Shown in pieces: positions 1 to 5,549 of a DNA stretch of 10,156 bases (position 1 is the first letter of the stretch; each line of letters opens with the position of its first letter). The notes below the pieces were generated by a model, which was given only the letters and a program-made list of their open reading frames with translations, did not search any database and was not told the origin of the DNA. This DNA comes from Ruminococcus sp. (GTDB lineage Bacteria; Bacillota; Clostridia; Oscillospirales; Ruminococcaceae), in NCBI GenBank assembly GCA_003488415.1, contig DNLQ01000249.1, positions 708 to 10,863 on the forward strand, in the 5' to 3' direction. The translations under genes and the position numbers were made by a program.

Positions 1-1305
1 TCCCGTGCGAACCGTGCCTTCCAGCACTTCTTCGTCAACGGCAGATACGTCCGGTCAAGGCTCTGTTCAGCCGCACTGGAGAATGCCTACTCCAACATGA
101 TAATGACCGGAAAGTTCCCTGCCTGCGTGCTTATGATAGACCTTGCGCCGTCGGCTATGGACGTGAATATCCATCCATCGAAGGCAGAGGTGCGCTTCAC
201 CAGTGAAAAGACGGTATCGGATGCGGTATACTTCGCCGTGAAGAACGCCCTGATGAATGACGGACTTATCTATGAGTTTGAGCTGAAGCCTCCCCAGGAC
301 TGGACAAAGCCTGCCCCGGAGGAGGATAATTCCGTACAGCAGGAGTTCATGTTCACCCCTGTTGACAAGATACAGGAGACAGAATCGGCTGTGAAGGCTG
401 CACTGTCAGCAGCTCCCGCACCGGTGATACCGGCAGCGGAGACAGCTCCTGCCGCAGATAAAGTGCCGGAAGCTCCGCCCGGTGTATCTGAGATAAAGTA
501 CGCTCCGGCGGCGGAGATAAGGCTCCCCGAGGCTGCTTCTGCCGATCCGGAGGAAGAAGCACCGGAGACTGTGAGCATAGAGGCATACAGCGGCTACAGT
601 GAGGAGCCTTCCCGGGAGACAGTTCCTGCACCGGCAGCAGAGGGCTTCCGGTATCTCAGCAGCAAGTCCTTCACGCCCCGTCCTGCACCGGAGACAAGGC
701 ACCCGGAGAGTACAGCTCCGAAGCCGGAGGAAAAACCCTCCATACGTGTCATAGGAGAGGCGTTCGGACTGTATATCGTTGCCGAGGTGGGGGATAATGA
801 CCTTGTTATGATCGACAAGCACGCTGCCCATGAACGCATCATCTTCGAGAGGTTAAAGGCACGTAACTGCCGCCAGTACAGCCAGCGCCTGCTGACCGGT
901 ATAAGTGTGCTGCTGACGGCGGAGGAGTTCGCCGCTATGGAGAGCAATACCGAGCTGCTGGGGGATATGGGATTTGAGTTCGACTTCTCAAAGCGTCCCT
1001 GTATCGTGGCAACGGCAGTCCCCACCTTCATACCGGAATCTGAGATCGAGGACGTTATCGCAGAGGTGGCGGATAACCTGCGGCTCTGCGCCCACGATCC
1101 ACAGTCCCGCCTGCTGGACGATATACTCCACACAGTCGCCTGCAAGTCGGCTATCAGGGGAAACGACAAGAACGATATACGGGAGCTGCAGTCCCTTGCG
1201 GAGCAGGTGTACTTCGACGAGCGCATCCGGCACTGTCCCCACGGCAGACCTGTGATGTTCACTATGAGCCGGTACAATATAGCACATCAGTTCAAGCGTA
1301 CATAA
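1..1305 (+). CDS. mutL: DNA mismatch repair protein MutL, 3' part (5' end outside window)
   Basis: MutL couples MutS mismatch recognition to strand incision. The reading frame is open from base 1, so the N-terminal GHKL ATPase domain lies upstream; 434 codons are present. The fragment begins in the second half of the N-terminal region, with an FFVNGRYVRS segment and the conserved DVNIHPSKAEVRF at residues 54-66. A Pro/Ala/Glu-rich linker of roughly 140 residues follows (about 95-235). The C-terminal dimerisation/endonuclease domain carries the metal-binding motif DKHAAHERIIFE (residues 272-283), matching the DQHA(X)2E(X)4E signature of nicking MutL proteins, plus ACKSAIRG (380-387) and CPHGRP (412-417). 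These motifs indicate a latent endonuclease of the kind found in bacteria without MutH. It ends in TAA and is followed by a small membrane gene and miaA, as in many bacteria where mutL and miaA are linked. Identification is secure. Confidence 0.96.
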   Translation, partial: SRANRAFQHFFVNGRYVRSRLCSAALENAYSNMIMTGKFPACVLMIDLAPSAMDVNIHPSKAEVRFTSEKTVSDAVYFAVKNALMNDGLIYEFELKPPQDWTKPAPEEDNSVQQEFMFTPVDKIQETESAVKAALSAAPAPVIPAAETAPAADKVPEAPPGVSEIKYAPAAEIRLPEAASADPEEEAPETVSIEAYSGYSEEPSRETVPAPAAEGFRYLSSKSFTPRPAPETRHPESTAPKPEEKPSIRVIGEAFGLYIVAEVGDNDLVMIDKHAAHERIIFERLKARNCRQYSQRLLTGISVLLTAEEFAAMESNTELLGDMGFEFDFSKRPCIVATAVPTFIPESEIEDVIAEVADNLRLCAHDPQSRLLDDILHTVACKSAIRGNDKNDIRELQSLAEQVYFDERIRHCPHGRPVMFTMSRYNIAHQFKRT

Positions 1306-1311
1306 TACATG

Positions 1312-1327
1312 AAAGGAGAGAAGTATC
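1312..1327 (+). promoter_or_regulatory. Shine-Dalgarno site paired with a non-canonical ATC start candidate
   Basis: AAAGGAG at 1312-1318 is among the better ribosome-binding sites in the window. It lies 7 bases after the mutL stop, and the in-frame codon at normal spacing is ATC (1325-1327). ATC/ATT starts are rare, known for example in infC, and usually carry regulation. No usual start codon sits at proper spacing from this site in the frame of the membrane gene. Confidence 0.35.
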
Positions 1328-1630
1328 ACGCATTTCCACATAAGTTCAAAACTGAAGATAACTGCGGTATGCTTTGCCTTATCCTTTCTTCTGGTGATGT
1401 TTCTTTTTATAAAGAAGCCCCATATCGTAAAGAGCAGGAATAAGACTGTCAGAGCGGTAATGGTTTTCGCACTGGCTTTCGTTCCCGGAGTCCTGGCAGC
1501 GTCGGTGTGTGCCGGGACTATTACCGCCGCATACAACCGGTTCTTCAACAGTGATGATGTGATCTCTGCCGAGGAGCTGGAGGAGCCGGCGGAAGAGGAT
1601 GAAGACGAGGAGGGACAGCGTAATGAGTGA
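1325..1630 (+). CDS. Small two-helix membrane protein of unknown function (start uncertain)
   Basis: I do not recognise the family. The frame is open from just after the mutL stop. A strong AAAGGAG site (1312-1318) lies 6 bases before an in-frame ATC at 1325, but no ATG, GTG or TTG occurs in frame until GTG 1394 and ATG 1397, which have no Shine-Dalgarno. Read from 1325 the product is 101 residues: a short polar N-terminus, a hydrophobic helix at about 12-29, a basic loop (KKPHIVKSRNK), a second helix at about 44-66, and a very acidic tail (EELEEPAEEDEDEE). Starting at 1394 would cut the first helix in half, so the upstream start makes better protein sense. The last 8 bases overlap the miaA start (ATGAGTGA), which suggests translational coupling. 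That it is a real gene is likely; the start is not settled, and a sequencing error near 1320-1330 is possible. Confidence 0.55.
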   Translation: MTHFHISSKLKITAVCFALSFLLVMFLFIKKPHIVKSRNKTVRAVMVFALAFVPGVLAASVCAGTITAAYNRFFNSDDVISAEELEEPAEEDEDEEGQRNE

Positions 1631-2576
1631 ACCCTTTGTGCTTGCTGTAGTAGGCCCTACAGCCTCCGGAAAGACCTGGCTCGGAGCGGAGCTTGCAAAG
1701 CGCTTTGACGGAGAGGTGGTATCGGCGGATTCCATGCAGATCTACAAGGACATGGACATAGCCTCCGCCAAGCCGACTGCTGAGGAGATGCAGGGGATAC
1801 CCCATCACCTTATCGGATTCCTTGACCGCAGCGAGACCTTCTCCGCAGCGGATTACGTGAGACTTGCAGGGGAGGCTGTGAACGGCATACTCAGCCGGGG
1901 AAAGCTGCCGGTCATCGTGGGAGGCACCGGACTCTACATCGACTCCCTGCTCGGCAACGTCACCTTTCCAGCTATGAAGCCCGATCCGGAATACCGCCAT
2001 CAGCTCACGGAGATCGCAGAAACTCAGGGAAACGCCGTACTGTACGATATGCTGGTCAGGGCAGATCCTGCGGCAGCGGAGTCCATACACATGAACAACG
2101 TGGTGAGGGTAGTGAGAGCGCTGGAGGTCATACATACATCCGGACGGCTTTTCAGCGAGCTGAAGGCGGAGAGCCGCCGTGAACCCTCCCCGTGGAGATC
2201 CCTGATACTCGGACTCAATACCTCCGACCGCAGCGTCCTCTATGAGCGGATCGACCGCCGTGTGGAAGAAATGGTGAGCCGGGGACTTGTGGAAGAAGCC
2301 CGTGAGATATGGCTCCGGGACAAGGCGGAAGGGGGATTCCGTACTGCTGCCAACGCCATCGGCTGCAAGGAGCTTTACCCGTACTTTGAAGGAGAGTCGT
2401 CCCTTGAGGAGTGTATCGCCAGGATACAGCAGGAATCCCGAAGATACGCCAAAAGACAGCTCACATGGTTCAGACGGAATGAATATATACACTGGATCAT
2501 ATTCGATAATTTTGGTCAAAAGAATGAAATTTTAGAAAAATCTGTAAAGGCTATGGAAATTTACAGAAATGTATGA
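1623..2576 (+). CDS. miaA: tRNA dimethylallyltransferase MiaA
   Basis: MiaA transfers a dimethylallyl group from DMAPP to N6 of A37 in tRNAs that read UNN codons, the first step towards i6A/ms2i6A. The product is 317 residues, normal for the family. The P-loop GPTASGKT is at 11-18, DSMQ with the catalytic-region Asp at 36-39, GGTGLY at 100-105, and the conserved RYAKRQLTWFRRN near the C-terminus binds tRNA. ATG 1623 is chosen because AGGAGGG at 1608-1614 lies 8 bases upstream and the protein begins right at the first beta strand before the P-loop. It overlaps the preceding small gene by 8 bases. The last 70 or so bases are AT-rich compared with the rest of the gene, because they also hold the hfq promoter; the TGA stop forms its extended -10 element. 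Confidence 0.97.
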   Translation: MSEPFVLAVVGPTASGKTWLGAELAKRFDGEVVSADSMQIYKDMDIASAKPTAEEMQGIPHHLIGFLDRSETFSAADYVRLAGEAVNGILSRGKLPVIVGGTGLYIDSLLGNVTFPAMKPDPEYRHQLTEIAETQGNAVLYDMLVRADPAAAESIHMNNVVRVVRALEVIHTSGRLFSELKAESRREPSPWRSLILGLNTSDRSVLYERIDRRVEEMVSRGLVEEAREIWLRDKAEGGFRTAANAIGCKELYPYFEGESSLEECIARIQQESRRYAKRQLTWFRRNEYIHWIIFDNFGQKNEILEKSVKAMEIYRNV

Positions 2577-2582
2577 TATAAT
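2554..2582 (+). promoter_or_regulatory. Extended -10 sigma-A promoter for hfq inside the miaA 3' end
   Basis: TGGAAA (2554-2559, 4 of 6 to the -35 consensus) is followed after 17 bases by TATAAT (2577-2582, perfect). TGA at 2574-2576, the miaA stop codon, supplies the TGn extended -10. Transcription would start near 2589 and give a leader of about 125 bases before the hfq ATG. This is the best promoter-like match I found in the window. Confidence 0.65.
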
Positions 2583-2600
2583 GTATTGTGTGTAATCTTA

Positions 2601-2674
2601 CGCACTTAAAGGGATACATGGAGCGCAGAAGCTGCGGAAGCGGTAAAACGAAGGTCTTATCGCTTGAAAGTGCG
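2601..2674 (+). promoter_or_regulatory. Predicted three-way-junction RNA structure in the hfq leader
   Basis: CGCACTT (2601-2607) pairs perfectly with AAGTGCG (2668-2674) and closes a domain with two internal hairpins. The first is CGCAG-AAG-CTGCG (2624-2636). The second pairs AAGCGGTAA (2638-2646) with TTATCGCTT (2657-2665): nine pairs with one G-U and a 10-base loop. The two hairpins are separated by one base. Such nesting is typical of regulatory leaders. I could not match it to a riboswitch class I know. Hfq autoregulation through its own leader is known in enterobacteria, so an Hfq-bound or ligand-bound element are both possible. The pairing is visible by eye; no energy was computed. Confidence 0.45.
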
Positions 2675-2692
2675 GATAACATAATACTATAA
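2618..2692 (+). CDS. Possible 24-residue leader peptide upstream of hfq
   Basis: ATG at 2618 follows AAAGGG (2608-2613) at a short but usable spacing and opens a frame of 24 codons ending in TAA at 2690-2692, 22 bases before the hfq start. The peptide begins MERRSCGSGKTK and ends DNIIL. It matches no family I recognise. The frame runs through both internal hairpins and the 3' strand of the closing stem, so a translating ribosome would unfold the structure; this is how leader-peptide attenuation works elsewhere. It may be chance: a short frame with a purine-rich stretch before it is not rare. Confidence 0.25.
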   Translation: MERRSCGSGKTKVLSLESADNIIL

Positions 2693-2693
2693 G
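2664..2693 (+). promoter_or_regulatory. Alternative hfq-proximal promoter candidate
   Basis: TTGAAA (2664-2669, 5 of 6) and TATAAG (2688-2693, 5 of 6) are separated by 18 bases. A start near 2700 would give a very short leader holding only the GGAG ribosome-binding site at 2703-2706. If used, it would bypass the structured leader. It is weaker overall than the promoter at 2554-2582. Confidence 0.35.
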
Positions 2694-2714
2694 AAACAGA
2701 ACGGAGAATGTTGT

Positions 2715-2954
2715 ATGAACAAAGCGATCAATCTGCAGGACGTTTTCCTCAACCAGTGCCGCAAGGAAAAGATCCTTGTTACTATCATCCTTACAAACGG
2801 TTTCCAGTTCAAGGGAATGGTAAGAGGCTTTGACAGCTATGTCGCTATATTCGACTGCGACGGCAAGCAGCAGCTTGTGTACAAGCACGCTATATCCACA
2901 ATAGTCCCGGCACGTCCCGTATCTATACTCGACGCCTCTGAGAAGAGCGAATAA
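2715..2954 (+). CDS. hfq: RNA chaperone Hfq
   Basis: Hfq forms hexameric rings that bind A-rich and U-rich RNA and, in some bacteria, pair small RNAs with mRNAs. At 79 residues it has the short Gram-positive length. Sm1 is seen in NLQDVFLNQCRKEK (6-19) and VTIILTNGFQFKGMVRGFDSY (22-42); Sm2 in the YKH signature (56-58) followed by AIST. The rim has R16, K17 and K19 rather than three arginines, so rim-mediated annealing may be weaker than in enterobacteria (inference). The start has GGAG at 2703-2706, 8 bases upstream. miaA-hfq order is widely conserved. Transcription probably begins within the end of miaA. Confidence 0.96.
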   Translation: MNKAINLQDVFLNQCRKEKILVTIILTNGFQFKGMVRGFDSYVAIFDCDGKQQLVYKHAISTIVPARPVSILDASEKSE

Positions 2955-2963
2955 AACGGCATA

Positions 2964-4277
2964 ATGCGGAGATCAGAGGATACCGCTGCCGGAAAAAAGA
3001 CAAGATCCGATGTAAGCCCTTTCGTCAAACTGCTGAGGAATCTGGTGATATTCCTGTTCATAGTTGTGTTCGTGAGCGTGTTCTACAATATGCGGAACAA
3101 GGAGCGTACCACTGAGGTCGCACTGATGTCCGAGGCGGTCGCCTCAAAGACCTTCAGGAGCGTCTTTATCAGGGAAGAGGAGGTCATCTCACGCAGCGGC
3201 GACGGTTTACTGAGCTACAGCGTTCCCGACGGCGGAAAGCTGGGAAAGGGCTCGGTGATCGCAAAGTCCTATCCCGAGGACGAGCAGCTCAGCACAAATG
3301 CAGAGATAGAGCGGCTTGAACGCAGGCTCAGCATACTGCGGAAGATACAGAATCCCGGTACTCTTGAATCGGCACAGCCTGCCGGACTGTCCGCAGGGAT
3401 AAACGAGAGCTTCCGGAAACTGCTGTACGACCGTGATAAGAAGGATTACTCCGCTATCAGCGGCGAAATGGACGATCTGCTGGTGCTGATGTCCACCTAT
3501 AAGATCATAACCAACGAAACAGAGGGATATACTCAGGAGATAACCGACATAAAGAACAAGCTGGCAGAGCTGGGAAGAGATTCCGTGCTTCCTACAGAGA
3601 TAATCACCGCTGACCATCCGGCTTATTTCGTAAGCTACAGCGACGGCTACGAGAGCGAGCTGACACCTGAGTCGCTCAGCACCGTGACTGCACAGCAGCT
3701 CCGGCAGGTGGAGGACAGGAAATTACAGGATCCGAGCATAGTCGGAAAGCTCATAAACGGTTACAGCTGGCACGTTGCCGGCATCCTCGACAACTCACGC
3801 CATGAATTTGCAGTGGGCGAGTCTGTCATGCTCAGGTTTGAGTCCTCTGCCGATACATACAACGCCGTGATAACCGATATAAGGGATGACGGCGATCCTG
3901 CGGAAAGCGTTTTCATCATAGAGAGCAGCGAGTTCAACTCCGACCTCGTTCAGCACCGTGCCGAGAGCGCAGAACTTATCAAGGACTACTACCGTGGACT
4001 GAAAGTCCCCAGAGATGCGATACGCTTTGCGGAGAAAACCGTTGAGGAGATAGATCCGGAGACCGGAAAGACCGACTCCGTTACCGCTGAACGCAAGGGA
4101 GTCTATACTCTCAAGGGCGACAAGATAGAGTTCAAGCTCCTTGATGTCATCTACGAAGGCCCGGATTACGTCCTTTCCGAGGTGCATGAGGAGAGCGACG
4201 CTTACGTCGCACTGTATGACGATATACTAATGGAAGGTGTTGATAAGGAGTATGCAGGAAAGGAGCTTCAGCCGTGA
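2964..4277 (+). CDS. HlyD-like membrane-anchored protein of the division cluster
   Basis: The protein has 437 residues: a basic cytoplasmic N-terminus, one transmembrane helix at about 23-41 (LVIFLFIVVFVSVF), then a long extracellular part. Residues about 68-105 hold a barrel-sandwich-like segment (FIREEEVISRSGDGLLSYSVPDGGKLGKGSVIA) typical of HlyD/membrane-fusion adaptors. A predicted helical hairpin follows (about 110-200, with INKLAEL-like heptads), and then a beta-rich part with the returning barrel strands (about 255-435). No ABC or RND pump gene lies nearby. Similar orphan proteins, usually labelled as HlyD-family efflux adaptors, sit just before yggS-sepF in many Clostridia, which suggests an envelope or division role rather than drug export (inference). 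ATG 2964 is 9 bases after hfq and has only a weak ribosome-binding site, so it may depend on read-through from hfq. Its end overlaps yggS. Confidence 0.75.
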   Translation: MRRSEDTAAGKKTRSDVSPFVKLLRNLVIFLFIVVFVSVFYNMRNKERTTEVALMSEAVASKTFRSVFIREEEVISRSGDGLLSYSVPDGGKLGKGSVIAKSYPEDEQLSTNAEIERLERRLSILRKIQNPGTLESAQPAGLSAGINESFRKLLYDRDKKDYSAISGEMDDLLVLMSTYKIITNETEGYTQEITDIKNKLAELGRDSVLPTEIITADHPAYFVSYSDGYESELTPESLSTVTAQQLRQVEDRKLQDPSIVGKLINGYSWHVAGILDNSRHEFAVGESVMLRFESSADTYNAVITDIRDDGDPAESVFIIESSEFNSDLVQHRAESAELIKDYYRGLKVPRDAIRFAEKTVEEIDPETGKTDSVTAERKGVYTLKGDKIEFKLLDVIYEGPDYVLSEVHEESDAYVALYDDILMEGVDKEYAGKELQP

Positions 4278-4944
4278 GGCTGTGCTGGAGAACCTGAGGA
4301 TCATCAGAGAAAACATCGGAGAGACCTGCGGCAAGTACCGCATCGGGAAACCACCGGAGATAATGGCAGTAACAAAGACAGTTCCTCCGGAGGTCGTGAA
4401 CTGGGTGATCGAAGACGGAGTAAGTCTTCTGGGCGAGAACAGGGTACAGGAGTACCAGTCCAAGAAGGACAGCTATATGAAGCCTGCAAGGATACACCTT
4501 ATAGGTCACCTTCAGACAAACAAGGTAAAGTACATCATTAATGATATGGAAATGATCCAGTCGGTAGACAGCGTGAAGCTCGGTCAGGAGATAGACCGCC
4601 TCGCAGCTGCCAGCGGCAGGATAATGGATATACTCTGCGAGGTGAACATCGGCGGAGAGGATTCCAAGAACGGCATCCCTCCGGAGCAGCTTGACGAGCT
4701 GCTCAGCCGGCTTTCAGCTATGGAGCATATCAATATACGCGGACTGATGACTATACCTCCGCCCTCGGACAGCGACATCTTCTTAGGAAGAATGGAAGAG
4801 CTGTACGGGAAGGTGAAGGAGAAATACAGCATGGACACGCTCTCAATGGGTATGACACATGATTACGTCCAGGCTGTGCGTCACGGCTCCACACTTGTCC
4901 GGATAGGCTCAGGTCTCTTCGGGGCAAGAGATTACAGCAAGTAA
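4252..4944 (+). CDS. yggS: YggS/YlmE-family PLP-binding protein (PLP homeostasis)
   Basis: This single-domain TIM-barrel protein binds pyridoxal phosphate and controls the free vitamin B6 pool; no catalytic reaction is established for the family. The PLP lysine is K42 in MAVTKTVP. GENRVQE (61-67), HLIGHLQTNK (82-91), a VNIGGEDSKNG segment, RGLMTIPP, LSMGMTHD and GSTLVRIGSGLFGAR all match the family in order. Length is 230 residues from ATG 4252. That start is a compromise: AAGGAG at 4245-4250 lies only 1 base from it. GTG 4237 and TTG 4240 are other options with poor sites of their own. All choices overlap the upstream gene by 26-41 bases, so coupled translation is likely. The order yggS-sepF is a hallmark of Gram-positive division clusters. 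Confidence 0.93.
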   Translation: MQERSFSREAVLENLRIIRENIGETCGKYRIGKPPEIMAVTKTVPPEVVNWVIEDGVSLLGENRVQEYQSKKDSYMKPARIHLIGHLQTNKVKYIINDMEMIQSVDSVKLGQEIDRLAAASGRIMDILCEVNIGGEDSKNGIPPEQLDELLSRLSAMEHINIRGLMTIPPPSDSDIFLGRMEELYGKVKEKYSMDTLSMGMTHDYVQAVRHGSTLVRIGSGLFGARDYSK

Positions 4945-4975
4945 TTTACAGCGTACCATAACACCGTCAGAGCTG

Positions 4976-5009
4976 CCGCATGGCTCTCCGGCTGAATATT
5001 ATCATGCGG
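4976..5009 (+). promoter_or_regulatory. Hairpin directly before the sepF ribosome-binding site
   Basis: CCGCATG (4976-4982) is the exact reverse complement of CATGCGG (5003-5009), giving a 7-bp stem with a 20-base loop. It ends 5 bases before the GGAG site of sepF (5015-5018). No T-run follows, so it is not a standard terminator; it could tune sepF translation or mark an RNA-processing site. The 82-base gap between yggS and sepF is one of the longest in this cluster. Confidence 0.35.
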
Positions 5010-5026
5010 AGAACGGAGAATGACCA

Positions 5027-5542
5027 ATGAAAATTTTCGACCAGTTCAAGGATTTCTTTTTTTCCAACGAGGACGAGGAAATGGGTATGCCCGAGTCATC
5101 TGCAAGGACTGAGCGCATAGTAAGGGAAGACCGCCCGGTATATGCAGCTCCGGCTCCTGCACCGGCAGCACCCGCAGCAGCTCCCGCAGCCGCTGCTGAA
5201 TACTCAGAACGCCCTGTCACAGGCGAGAAAAGAGGTAATAAGGTAGTGAACATCCAGACAACCGCACAGCTTCAGGTGGTGCTTGTAAAGCCCTCCGCTT
5301 TCACAGATGCAAAGCAGATCGCAGATCACCTCATCGCAAAGAAGACAGTTGTGCTCAACCTTGAAACAGCTTCACCCGAGAATAAGAGAAGGATCATCGA
5401 CTTCCTGGTAGGAGTTGCCTACGCAAACGGCGGAAGTCTCAAGCCCGTTGCCAACCTCACCTACATCATAACTCCCTACAATGTTGACTTCATTGGCGAG
5501 GATCTTGTGGGAGAGCTTGAGAATAACGGCGTATTCATCTGA
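5027..5542 (+). CDS. sepF: Cell division protein SepF
   Basis: SepF binds FtsZ and anchors it to the membrane, organising the Z-ring in Gram-positive bacteria. The product has 171 residues. The N-terminal amphipathic helix MKIFDQFKDFFF (1-12) is the membrane anchor. An acidic and then Ala/Pro-rich linker (about 15-65, with an APAPAPAAPAAAP run) follows. The SepF core, about 72-153, contains VVNIQTTAQLQVVLVKP, VVLNLE, a RRIIDFLVGVAYANGG segment and YIITPYNVDF. The G of ANGG is part of the conserved dimer/FtsZ-binding region. ATG 5027 has GGAG at 5015-5018, 8 bases upstream, in a 13-base stretch identical to that before hfq. ylmH begins 7 bases after the stop. Confidence 0.96.
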   Translation: MKIFDQFKDFFFSNEDEEMGMPESSARTERIVREDRPVYAAPAPAPAAPAAAPAAAAEYSERPVTGEKRGNKVVNIQTTAQLQVVLVKPSAFTDAKQIADHLIAKKTVVLNLETASPENKRRIIDFLVGVAYANGGSLKPVANLTYIITPYNVDFIGEDLVGELENNGVFI

Positions 5543-5549
5543 GGCAGCT

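Noticed and set aside
270..831. Three long open frames on the minus strand opposite mutL.
   Set aside because: They are Ser/Ala- or Arg/Leu-rich shadows of the GC-rich MutL linker, without ribosome-binding sites or recognisable domains.
1309..1443. ATG-initiated 44-codon frame just after mutL.
   Set aside because: The ribosome-binding site is inside it rather than before it, and the overlapping frame gives a coherent two-helix membrane protein.
1545..2519. A 324-codon open frame on the minus strand opposite miaA.
   Set aside because: It lies fully opposite a certain miaA gene, has no domain I recognise and a composition expected of a mirrored coding strand.
2601..2674. Hammerhead ribozyme in the hfq leader: CTGCGGA (2632-2638) resembles CUGANGA and GAAA (2666-2669) precedes the closing stem.
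   Set aside because: The core has C where A is required, and the bases after the would-be cleavage site (2608 on) cannot form stem I with those before 2632.
4945..5026. A sepF promoter using TATTAT at 4997-5002.
   Set aside because: No acceptable -35 lies 16-19 bases upstream; TTTACA at 4945-4950 is much too far away.
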